This document shows positions 21,541 to 31,834 of a stretch of 64,000 nt of DNA, one piece after another (within the stretch, counting starts at the first letter, position 1; each line of letters opens with the position of its first letter). Made by a program: the position numbers and the translations under genes. Under the pieces are notes generated by a model, which did no database searches, was not told the origin of the DNA, and saw only the letters and a list, made by a program, of their open reading frames with translations. This DNA comes from Erigeron canadensis. Its lineage: Eukaryota; Streptophyta; Magnoliopsida; Asterales; Asteraceae. The stretch spans positions 9,531,765 through 9,595,764 of the forward strand of contig NC_057767.1 in assembly GCF_010389155.1 (NCBI RefSeq). The letters run 5' to 3'.

Positions 21541-22290
21541 GGAAACTTCTGAGAAGCAGAGCTCTGAGAAGATTCTATCTGATTGAAGATCTGAAGGCTC
21601 TCAGTGAAAAAGTATTTACAACACTTTTTCACTGATTACGAGGAAGTCTTTTTACAACACTTTAACTGCCTTTACCCGGTTAATAACTTTATGCCTGGTA
21701 TTGTGCTAGTTTTAGCAAAAGGTTGGGAATAAAGTATGTCACGTCACATCAAAGAAACTTACATACTTTACCTTAAACAAACATGTTATGGATTTGTCCT
21801 ACAAATCCATAAATGCACCCAACCATATTTGTACGGCCATTTGCCATGTCATCAGATATTTTGGCCTATAAATATAAGACTTCTCACAACTTGCAAAATG
21901 CTTGGAACTTTGACATTGCAACTTGTGAGATATACTCTAAGTAAAACTTACGAGTATTTCCTTATTAATAGATCATTGTGTTTCAAGATTGTTTAGATAC
22001 TTTCACAAGTGTGATTATCTTTGTTCCGCAACAACCTTTGTATTTTGTTTATATGAATAAATAAAATATATTGAAAAATACATCTTGACTCTTTGCCTTA
22101 ATACTTGATTATATTTAGTATTTATATAGTTTCAAGCACTTGTTCTTATTTACCTTACTTGTTCATATCCATTATCTGGATCGTAATTCTAAACTAGTCT
22201 TCATCTACATTAGAAGTACTTTCCAGTCGGGTTACTTGATATATTTGTTTTCATTGTTATACTTTTGTTATATCTTGTAATCCTCTAACA
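21541..22290 (+). repeat. Related copia LTR in opposite orientation
   Basis: Begins right after the LTR of element B. It shares motifs in the plus orientation with the reverse complement of that LTR: GTTCCGCAACAACC, GAATAAATAAAATAT, a TATAAATATAAGAC TATA-like region near 21868, and a CTCTAACA end. It is diverged and has no internal region of its own; the next sequence is gypsy gag. It is probably a solo or truncated LTR of a sister family. Confidence 0.55.
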
Positions 22291-22306
22291 TCTTGTGCAG
22301 GTGGAC

Positions 22307-23868
22307 TCACATACTCGCCTTATGACGACCGAGCCAATCCATGCCCAAAATCACATCAAATTCACCCAAACCCATACGAATAAGGTTGGCTTTAAAATTT
22401 TCGAAATTTATGGTTAGGCTACAGTCTATGTACACGTTTTTAATCACATAAGTTTGATCACCCGCCACTTCCACTAACAGTGGAGGTTTAAGCAAAGATA
22501 GATGTAAGGGAATATTTTTAGTGAATCGAGTAGCTACAAATGAACGATTTGCTCCAGAATCAAATAAAATTTTAGCGGGAGTGTCATGAACTAGAAAAGT
22601 ACCTGACACAAAATCAGTTGATTCTTTTGCTTCCGTCACTGAGATATGAAATGACCTTCCTTTAGGATTTCCCACTTGCTTTGCCGCTTTCTTATCATTC
22701 ATTTTCCTTATCTCCGCTTGCCTTTCTTCTTCCGTCAATAAAGGGCAAGTACTTCTCATATGTCCCTCATTGAAACATTTAAAACACACGGTAGGCTTGT
22801 TTGGAGAGAACTTACAATCACGAATAATGTGACCCGGTTGACCGCAATTAAAGCATCCCTTCTTGGGAGGTAAACGACAAACCCCGGAATGATGTTTCCC
22901 ACAATTGTTACAAGTGGGAATATTTCTCTTGGATACATTACTTCCCGAACTTCCAATCGACCAGAACTTCTTATTTGGAGAATCACTTTGCTCTGTCTTC
23001 CTTTCTGAGGAGTCTTCATCCGGCATACCTTGCTCCACTTCATGCCATCTTTCCACATCAATCAATTGATTAAAAGATTCAACTTGGAGAAGAGTGATCT
23101 TTTCTCGAATATTCTTGCAGAGTTTCTGGTAGAAATGTTCTTTCAACAACTTATCATCTTTCAAGTATTCGGGACAGAATTGAGCTTTATCAAGAAACCG
23201 CACACGAAATTCATTTACATTCAACGAACCTTGAGAATCATTCATGAACTCACTTCTAAGCTTAGTCACATAGGACTCGGATCAAAACTCTTTGAAAAAG
23301 GCCGCTTTAAACTCTGTCCACTCCATCTTCATCATCGCATCTTCACCCTTCGTCACAATTTGGCTATCCTACCATAATTTAGCATTATCTCTCAACATAC
23401 TCGACCCATACAAAGTCTTATCTTCGGGTGGAGTCTTTGTAATGCGGAAGCCCCTTCAATTTCATTCACCCATTTGGTGCTCACAATAGGACCAGGGTCC
23501 CCATTATACGTGGGAGGGCTTGCAATGGTGAAGTTCTTAAGATCATATGGCTTTTCGTTTAATGGTTTTGGTTGATTTTCAAGATTTTGTGTTTCTGGTG
23601 CTTTTTCTTTTGGGAAACGCTTATCAAACTCTTCTTGCACCGACAAAGCTACTTCTTCTTTTATCTTATTAGCAATGTGATCACTCATTGCTCATTCCAA
23701 GGTTTCGTTCAACTTTTTAACAGTGAACGGAGAGAAGTTTTCTAAGGCTTTGCCTATTTGTTCACATATAAAATCACAGGTAATATCTTCCCGTTCAACG
23801 AACACTTCATTCACTATGCTTTTGTTCCTATCTTGACTTGATCCATCTTCGCCTTGAGATGAATCCAT
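22307..23868 (-). pseudogene. Ty3/gypsy gag-protease, degenerate
   Basis: The start is an ATG at 23868 (MDSSQGEDGSSQDRNKS). An in-frame TGA follows near 23695, before MSDHIANKIKEEVALSVQ. A further frame break lies between 23392 and 23270. The 22307-23269 segment carries the gag C-terminal part, three CCHC-like knuckles (CNNCGKHHSGVC, CFNCGQPGHIIRDC, CFKCFNEGHMRSTC) and a retropepsin with the active site LFDSGANRSFV and the flap-side DVILGMDWLGRH. The sequence stops there, so RT and integrase are absent. The protein would be the structural and processing part of a chromovirus-like element. Confidence 0.85.
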
Positions 23869-23912
23869 ACCACAAATCCCAAAACAACTTATAAATATAA
23901 CTCATAATTCAT

Positions 23913-23932
23913 AACTTAGTCTCTAATACCCA
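23913..23932 (-). other. Degraded primer binding site of gypsy element
   Basis: Minus strand GGGTATTAGAGACTAAGTT, close to the tRNA-Met type site TGGTATCAGAGCCTAAG, between the gag ATG and the LTR. Confidence 0.4.
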
Positions 23933-23937
23933 ATACA

Positions 23938-25796
23938 TTCACATTCGATCATTTCCATATTTAGCAAATTCAATTTACAACGTAATAGTTTATGACCGGT
24001 AATAGGCCGACTTTATTATGATCATAAACTATTTCATTTTAAATCGACCTTACTAACTACTTCAATTCTCAAACATGAACAACCCAAGTCACCTAAGGTC
24101 AAAGTCCATTTCTATGGTTCAAGTCTAGGCATCCTACCCGTAAAGATCGAATACCTTTCAATTCAACTTTCAAATCAAAATGGACAAGTATTACACAACA
24201 CAACTTTCAAAAACTTTCAATTCATCAAATGTACGTTTCATAACGAAACGGGTCATTAACCAACCCAAAAACCTAATTACTTCATCATGACAACATTATG
24301 AAATCCATTGACCCAAATTATGACATATTTGCAGAAAATTACATATAAAACCACATGTTTACCAAAAAGACTTGTATCAAGAGCCATAATAATCAAAGGG
24401 ATTATCTACCATATTACCCAAGTTGCCAACCTTCAAAAACAATGATCTAAAATCTTCAACCTTAGCTTAACTTGATCAATTCCTTTTCCTTGCTACTACC
24501 ACTTCCTATAAAAAGGTCAAACAACTAAAATATAAGCAATGCTTAGTGAATGCATATACATATGATCATATTCAAATTGCCAAATACTTCAAACATCATT
24601 TATAGCCTATCTTTTGATAGTCATTTCATTCATCACAATCATAAACATAAATCAACACAAATCACTTTTCTACATGGCCATGGATTATGCTAGTAGGACA
24701 TTACCCACCTACTAGTCTTTATCATACAAATTGGCTAGTAGGAATTTACCCACCTACAAGCTCTCATAATCAAAATCACGTTGTGCTAGTAGGACTTTAC
24801 CCACCTACTAGCTTTCATTCATTAAATCAACATTTTGAATAGTATGAATTTACCCACCTACTAGTCTTCATAATCAACAAACATATGGGTCATAGGAATT
24901 TACCAACCTATGACCTCTAATAACTAGAACATGATTATATGCATATACACTCACCTTAACTTGGTTATTTGACACCATATGGCTACTAGGCTCAACAAAA
25001 TGATCTTCATCACCTACACATTATGTAATATATATCTATGAGTTCTACAAACTCAACTCTTTCACCATCATCTAATTGAATTCCCCATGAACTCTATCAT
25101 TATGGTGTTTGACTACTTAAACAATTCAACACAAATTTCATAATAATTTTTTTAACAAAATTATAGCCAAACACCCAAAATATGTTTCATCACTATGGGG
25201 TTCATAATCATAAAATCTCATTGCATTAACCCCTAATTTCTCCCTTTTAATTCCATTAGGTTTCTTTAAAAATCCCCAATTTACAAAATCCCCAAATTTA
25301 TTAGTCAAGAACCCTAATTTCAATAATCAAAACCTCAATTTACAATTCAACAATTAGGGAGAATTTTTTACCTCAAAAAATAATAAAACAAATATAAAAT
25401 CTCCAATTTTCCTCCTTTCTTCTTGTAAAATTCGACCACCACCAAGCTACTATAATCCCCCATTTTGCTTCTTTATTATTTGAATTAGTTAATTGAATTG
25501 GGATGATGGATTTCATAAAATATCTTATGAATTTGGAAGATTTTAGAATGATTTTGAGAAATAAGAATTAGAGAGGGATTTTAGATGGTGAAAACATGAA
25601 TCATCAACACAAAGTGGCTGGACATCCCCTCCTCTTGCCACGTTTTATTTTATTTTAAGGAATATTATACCCTCTAGCCACTAAAGTTACAACTAAATTA
25701 ATCCATTATCTCAAAACAAAATACTAAAAAATTAATTTACTGTCAAAAATATGATAAGGGTTAATTTTATATTAACTTAAAATATTGCGGTGTTAC
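23938..25796 (-). repeat. 5' LTR of the gypsy element
   Basis: AT-rich noncoding stretch upstream of gag. On the minus strand its start reads TGTAACACCGCAATATTTT, with its terminal base displaced to 28044 by an inserted solo LTR. It contains a five-copy short tandem repeat (24690-24917). The gag-proximal end is placed by the primer site only. Confidence 0.6.
24690..24917. repeat. Five-copy palindromic tandem repeat
   Basis: Units contain CTAGTAGGAATTTACCCACC then TACTAGC, separated by 20-30 variable bases. Arms CTAGTAGG/CCTACTAG are inverted within a unit. The fifth copy has changed to CATAGGAATTTACCAACCTATG, keeping the pairing. Confidence 0.7.
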
Positions 25797-28038
25797 TGTA
25801 ACATTCGTGGAATTTGACTTTGGTTGACCCGTTAATTGGATGTACATTCGACTAATGTGATTGAGTATTGGTGATTTAATCGTGTTCAAGGTGTTTATAT
25901 GATTTGATGATTTGGTGATCGTTGTAATTAAATTTGGTTCCTGTACTAGTCGAAAATTATGTGGTCGATTTAATTGGCCGCTTACTGAATGTTCAAGGTT
26001 AGTTGTGGTGGAATTTAGTTAGTTAAGAGTATGGACTATCCATGGGTAAGACCCTTGACCCATGACCCACTTAGTCAACCCAACCCTATCACTTACACCC
26101 TCCCAACCATCCACTCATTTCCTTACACTTTTCTCTCTCTCTCTCTCATTCATTACAAAAATCACCAACAATCTTGCATCTCCTTCTCTCTAAACTTAAT
26201 GCACAAAGTTGAATTTTCCAAGTAAGATTTTGTTAGGGTTATCCATCTATATCATCATTTTAACAACATATCAAAAGTTGGGTTGTCAAAGTGCAAGGAA
26301 ACTCCTTATTTGGGTCATTTTCGGGTTTAACAATTTGATGGAAGATTTGGTAAGTTAAAACTATTTCATATTCATCATTTCATGTTTATAATCATGTTTC
26401 TAGTCATATTCAAGTGTTCTTGGGTCTAATTTCGAGTCAAAACCGGATTTGGGGTCTAGCTAGGGTTTCAAATTAGGTTTTGTTTGATTTCATGGGTTTT
26501 GAGTTATAGTTTTGATGTTTGGACCGAATCTATGATATGGGTTATGTTTATTCATGTTGAAATATGTTTGTTTAAGCTTCAAAATGAGTCTTGAAACTTC
26601 CTTGGTCGATTCTTGAGTCAAAAATGATGATTTAAGGTGAAATGGGTCGTGTTCTTCATTCATGAGTTGCAGCTGGTTTGTGTTGAACTGGGACTCATTG
26701 CGGGGCAACAAGTAGTTGCGGGGCAACAAAATTTCAGAAATTCTAGTTGCGGCGCAACTAGCTGTGTTGCGGGGCAACACTATCAGTTTCATTTTCTTTC
26801 GTTTTTGACTCATTTATTATCAAATCATTTCCTAACATCCTCCTGAACACTAATCAATCCAACAACATTATTTTGACTCTTATGATCAATCATGTCCCGA
26901 AATTTAGAACGTATGGGCATATATTGATGTGTATGCATGTGTAACTATAGGTTGTGATCGTGTGACGAATATTGCTCACTTGTAGATTAATCTAAACTTG
27001 TTGTAGCTGCTCAAGGTGAGTTCGTAGCCCCTTTTCTTTACATTATTTTGGAGTGAAAAGTGTACAACTTGTTTCATTGGTTCGTTTGATCGTTATGTGT
27101 TCGTTTATGTAAGTAATCGAGGTTATGTGTTCGTTTGCTTTGTGAATCAAGGTTTTATGATTGTTTGCCTAGTTTATCAAGGTTATGTGTTCGTTTGCTT
27201 TATGAATCAAGGTTGAATGATTGTTTGACTAGTTTATCAAGGTTATGTGTTCGTTGGCTTTGTGAATCAAGGTTATATGATTGTTTGGCTAGTTTATCAA
27301 GGTTATACGTTCGTTTGAATTGTGAATCAAGGTTATATGATTATTTGGCAAGTTATTATATGTTCGTTTGAGTTGTAAATCAAGGTTATATGATTGTTTG
27401 GCTAGTTTATCAAGGTTATACGTTCGTTTGAATTGTGAATCAAGGTTATGAGGTTCATTAAATGATCCAATCAAGGTTTCAAGGCTTGGTGATTGTTTAA
27501 CGATCCCAATTTATGAGATCATTTAATGACCCAATCAAGGTTTCAAGGTTGTGTGATCGTTTATCGATCCAAATCAAGGTTTCAAGGTTATATGATCATT
27601 TAATGATCTAATTATGTTCGTATCAAGGTTAAACGGTTGTTATCCCGACACTTGTTTCTTATAGTCAAAACCTACGAACTCACCAACTTTATGTTGACAC
27701 AACTTAGTACACTTTTCAGGTAATCAAGTGAACCAAAGACGTGATGGATTATTGCATTGCATGTGATAGGATTGAGCTTGGTATTTTGTGGATCCGTGAT
27801 TCATTGCACCTATTCATGGGTTATGCCTAGGATCGCTAGCCATCATTTGATCTATTTTTGTAAACTATTGATGGTGTTGTGTTCCTCGTGCATTATTTGA
27901 TCCGTTAATTGTAATTGTACTTGAATTATGTATGAATTGCTAAATCCTTGAATGCATGTAGTTGCCTCTACTTAATTCCCATGTCGTGCTGAGCTTTTCT
28001 AATGATGCCTCATATTTCCGCCTTGTTAGGGTGTTACA
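25797..28038 (+). mobile_element. Solo gypsy LTR with 5-bp target duplication
   Basis: Starts TGTAACATTCG and ends GTGTTACA. It is flanked on both sides by GTTAC (25792-25796 and 28039-28043). No gag or pol lies inside. It contains a pyrimidine-rich tract (26108-26150), candidate promoter sequence and a long subterminal tandem repeat. Unequal recombination between two LTRs of a full element explains the structure. Short open frames inside are repeat shadows. Confidence 0.85.
27061..27640. repeat. Tandem repeat array inside solo LTR
   Basis: About nine imperfect units alternating TATGTGTTCGTTTGCTTTGT and GAATCAAGGTTATATGATTG/TTTGGCTAGTTTATCAAGG. The full period is about 60 bases, degenerating toward the right into AATGATCCAATCAAGG units. 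Confidence 0.75.
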
Positions 28039-28149
28039 GTTACATTTAATTTAAAACATAATATAATTCTAACTAAAATAGCATATTTCATGTTAATCTA
28101 ACAGAAATGAAACTCTTTTACTTTGAACAACGAGTTAATAGTTAAGAGT

Positions 28150-28260
28150 TAGCATTAATTCGAGACAATCCAGTGACATCCAATTGAGCAGTATGCGGAA
28201 CTCGAACCACGCATGCTTGCGATGAAACCCAGGACTCTCGACCCCCCCCCCCCCCCCAAA
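28150..28260 (-). mobile_element. Possible SINE remnant with poly-C run
   Basis: Minus strand has a B-box-like GGTTCGAGTTCC and A-side GAGAGTCCTGGG, as in tRNA-derived SINEs. A run of 16 C (28242-28257) adjoins it. Confidence 0.3.
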
Positions 28261-29790
28261 TAATCCATTCTTACAAAATTCAGAAGTGAGATCCGAACCC
28301 TAAAAATTAAATTTTTAATGTTGTTTCTTAAGTTGACCTTAATTGTTACATATAATACCCATCTATCTTTTAACTTATAAAACATCTACGTTATCTCATT
28401 TACATTTTATCTTTAAATCAATTATATACACTACTGGCGGTCACTGTCACCACCGCCAGTCGCACCACTACAACACCACCGCCATTAGCATCATCGCCGC
28501 CATATACTAATATATTATAATAAAACAACCACATGTGACTTGTGATACTGGTTATTTGAGAAATTGACATCTTACCATATCACGATATGAATGATTGCGT
28601 GGGAAATTAAACCTAAACACATAAACAAGTCCCTGCCATTTTATCATAGAGTCGATTTCTTTACATTTCTTTGGGGTATAATATGTTATCAAGTTTCAAT
28701 ACTAAAAGAATGATTATTGGTAACTTTTATGTTGTTATAATGAAACAAAATATAATTTTTATATATTCTCAAATTGTTCCCAATGTTCCCACTTTAAAAC
28801 TATTCCCACTTTTAAAGTGTTCATATTGTGTGTATTTAAAAAAAAATTCATTATACACAAGTATGTCGATGACTAGAACCAAAGAAATATCGAGTGTCAA
28901 TCAAATATGAAAAATCTTAAAATAATAAAAGCTTGAGAACATATAAAAATTTATTTTGTGGCATTATAACTCCATAAAAGCAACATATTTTATAACCATT
29001 TATCATTATTTAAATGTTTAACAACACATTAATTTGTTAAAATCGAGAAATCACACTTTTTGTTATTTGTCCATCTTCTATGAAAAGAAGAACAAAAAAA
29101 TAGATGTATAAATTTAAAAAAATATGATTTTGTTAGATAGATCAATATATTGTTAAACACTTAAATAATAATAAATCGTTTTACACTATGTTTAATTTAT
29201 TATGTATGTTTAATTTATTATGTTATAATAATGCATCAAAATAAATTTTTAAGTGTTCTCACGTATTTTTACTTTAAGTTTGTTTTCATTGGAAATATAC
29301 CCAAGAAATACACCTATATGGTGAGTGTATATATCATCATAAGTGGTTTTATTTCTTTTTTACAAAAACTAAATAAAGTTAATAAAAAAAATACTAAAAA
29401 AATGCATAACTAAAGGTTGATGGCTCATTGATAAAATACTTGATTTCGTGGTTTAAAAACCTTAGGAGGGAGATATTCTTAAGTATTTTGGTGAAAGTTC
29501 TCGGTTATATCTTTGGTGTTCGAGTTAGAGTATAAATATGATAATTTGTATTTGGGATGCCAACTACTAATTATTAACGACTAACTTGTCAAAAGGAATA
29601 ATAATAATAGAATATAAAAAGACATAACTTACTAATTTTTTTTAAGTTAAAATTTTTTAACTTAATATATAAAACTTTATCATAAAGGCACATATATAAT
29701 ATTTTATCCGTCTTATTTTAAGTATACTAGTTTGATTTTTTTAGTCTTTTGTCTTGAACTTTGACTGTAAATTTCCTTTTTTATATTATA
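28261..29790. other. Gene-free AT-rich stretch
   Basis: No gene is supported. A CACCACCGCC-rich patch lies at about 28450-28500. The short open frames are AT-rich noise. Confidence 0.55.
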
Positions 29791-29794
29791 TTTT

Positions 29795-30122
29795 TTTAAG
29801 GTGAATTTCGCTGGAAACTTTGTATTGAGATTCGACAATGAAAGGTCTAGCATACGTTGTCTTAACCGGGTTTGCGCAAGAGAGCTTACTCGAAATAGAA
29901 TTGCCTATTTCAAAATACCCGATAAGTGGAAAACCCAATACTAATCGGCCCAAAGACACGACGAATAATAGGGGTAAACCTTACTCTTTTAGACTTGAAC
30001 TTGGATAAATGCAAGCCAAGTCCTCGTAAAGGGACTTTGTATGTCCCACAAGGCTTGAACACAAAAATTCATGAATAGGGGATAACGTTTCAACTATTGA
30101 GCTAATGCTCAAGGACTTGATA
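29795..30122 (-). mobile_element. tRNA-derived SINE
   Basis: On the minus strand: an A-box-like TTAGCTCAATAGTTGAAACG (30108-30089), B box TGTTCAAGCC (30062-30052), a body rich in short pyrimidine motifs, and a 3' tail TTAAAAAAATATAA. Length about 325 bases. The two boxes have the spacing of an internal RNA polymerase III promoter. Confidence 0.6.
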
Positions 30123-30610
30123 ATATCACTAAGAAACTCATTTAAAAACTTAACTTATTCATATATCATATAATATTTGATTAAAACTCGTTCAAAACTA
30201 AATTTATTTATATATTTCATACCAAATGTTATGTATATTTTATATATATTAAAAGAGAACTTTTAATTCTAAATTGAATAAATCAAGACCTTTCATTAAT
30301 TTTGAACAATTTATATCCACCATTAGATCAATTTTGATGATATCATCTTTGACTTAACAATTAGTCATATACCTTTTCAGTCGCTCAACTTTAATAAGTA
30401 TGAATATGTTTAATTCCAAAGTTTATGGCCTCAGTGTTAGGAAGAGATATGTTGGTATAAAAACAACGTGAACTAAAACGAATTTATGAAAATATATTAG
30501 TGAGGGTTAATTATTTCGAGAATAAGAAAAGCTCAACAACATGTCACAAATAGTGTTGTTTTATTTACCAATGCTTCCTTAAATCAACCAAATGCTTACA
30601 ACACCATTAA

Positions 30611-30907
30611 TCTAAGTATGGGAACGGACGAGAAAAATCTGTTATTCGCCCGTTTGCGGATCACAAGCGGAAGCAGGCGTTTAAGTACAACCCAAAAATT
30701 GTTCCATTTGAGTCTCTCTTTGATGAAGGAGGCGTTAGGGAACTCAATAATTTTGCTATGGCTTCAATGAAGGATATTAGATGCTTGTGGATAATAGACA
30801 CTAAATTAGCTTATACAAAACCAATAATATTCGTGTATTCAATTATTTTAAGGATACCATGGATCCTTATAAGTCAACTACTTACCACATTGGGCCAACT
30901 TTTTTAG
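30611..30907 (+). other. Unrecognised open segment, 98 codons
   Basis: Open between stops at 30608 and 30905 in an otherwise stop-rich region. The base composition (GGAACGGACGAG, CGCCCGTTTGCGG) is higher in GC than the surroundings. It reads RPFADHKRKQAFKYNPKIVP then FESLFDEGGVRELNNFAMAS, which looks like protein sequence, but no early ATG is present. I do not recognise the family. It is probably an exon or retroposed fragment of a gene. Confidence 0.3.
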
Positions 30908-31029
30908 ATTTCAACTCAATGGAGAAAACTAAAATATAATCATTTGTGACACCACATAAAAACTAAATTACACTTGTCGGGTGAATAAGAAATAATGTCA
31001 AACCTTGGTCTTAAAAATTATATATATAG

Positions 31030-31325
31030 TATGGTTACTCTCCTAACGTCGAGCTAAGTGATTTCGTAACCTTTTTGTAGCGTAGTAGAATGAAGGCTAC
31101 GCACCGACGCTCTCTTTTCTATTAGCCTAAGCGTCTTCGCTAACTCGTTGGCCTACTATACCCTACTATACCACTTTTAGGGTAGGCTAGGCTAACTCAG
31201 CCGCTTACTTCTACTAATGTAGGGCTAAATAGCGCCCTTTCTTTTTAACCAATTTTAATTATTGCGAACCTATAGGTCCTTAGTAGCGTTGACAAAGAAG
31301 AACAGTCGGGTAAAAGACAACGAAT
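31030..31325. other. Possible organelle-derived insertion
   Basis: The composition switches abruptly to about 45% GC with phrases such as GTAGCGTAGTAGAATGAAGG and CTTCGCTAACTCGTTGGCC. This style is typical of plant mitochondrial intergenic DNA and unlike the AT-rich flanks. No gene can be read in it. Assignment to mitochondrial DNA is from composition and general impression only. Confidence 0.35.
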
Positions 31326-31717
31326 CTTTTTATTTATATCTTAATTATATATATTTCTGGTTAATTGAGATTGTTATTAATTATTGTGTCAGTTTTTATA
31401 ACCTTTAAGTACTTTTTTTAATATAATTGTACTAACTTTTTATACATATAAATACAATTTTTATAGGTTTCTTTGCATTTCACGCACTAGTAATATTACA
31501 AACAAAATATAAAATGAATAAAAAAATCAAACTAGAAAATTTAAAATATACGGGGAAGTATTTCGTTTTCACCCAATCTCCACGATTTATAGAAGATGAA
31601 GCGAATAAAATCGTTTCTCTTTTTCTTTTCAATCTAACCAAATAAATGAAATATTTCTCAATATTCCATCCTACCAATTACCAAACAGCCCTTTAAGTGA
31701 TATGAGAATCACTATAT

Positions 31718-31834
31718 ATGTATCTATATATATATATCTTGGCCTCAAATAGTCCTTCTAATTCCCCCAACTCACCCACCCACACGCCCATACACACACA
31801 CATATGTGTATATATATATATATACAAGTTTGCA
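31718..31834 (+). promoter_or_regulatory. 5' leader of FPPS-type gene, with in-frame upstream ATG
   Basis: Made of TA and CA microsatellites (31720-31738, 31790-31824). An ATG at 31718 is in frame with the FPPS start and would add 39 residues ([17 protein letters not shown]...). The extension has no acidic residue and only one lysine. It is probably leader sequence, though upstream starts giving organelle-targeted FPPS isoforms are known in Arabidopsis. Confidence 0.4.

Noticed and set aside
24690..24917. Regularly spaced palindromic repeats that look CRISPR-like
   Set aside because: The units are imperfect, spacing varies, no cas genes occur, and the array lies inside a plant gypsy LTR.
27135..27474. 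Open frames on both strands with repeating ESRLYDCLASLSRL-type peptides
   Set aside because: They are shadows of the 60-base tandem array in the solo LTR; the repeat period being a multiple of three keeps frames open.
28242..28257. Run of 16 C as a functional G-quadruplex
   Set aside because: A single homopolymer is more likely a replication or assembly slippage product.
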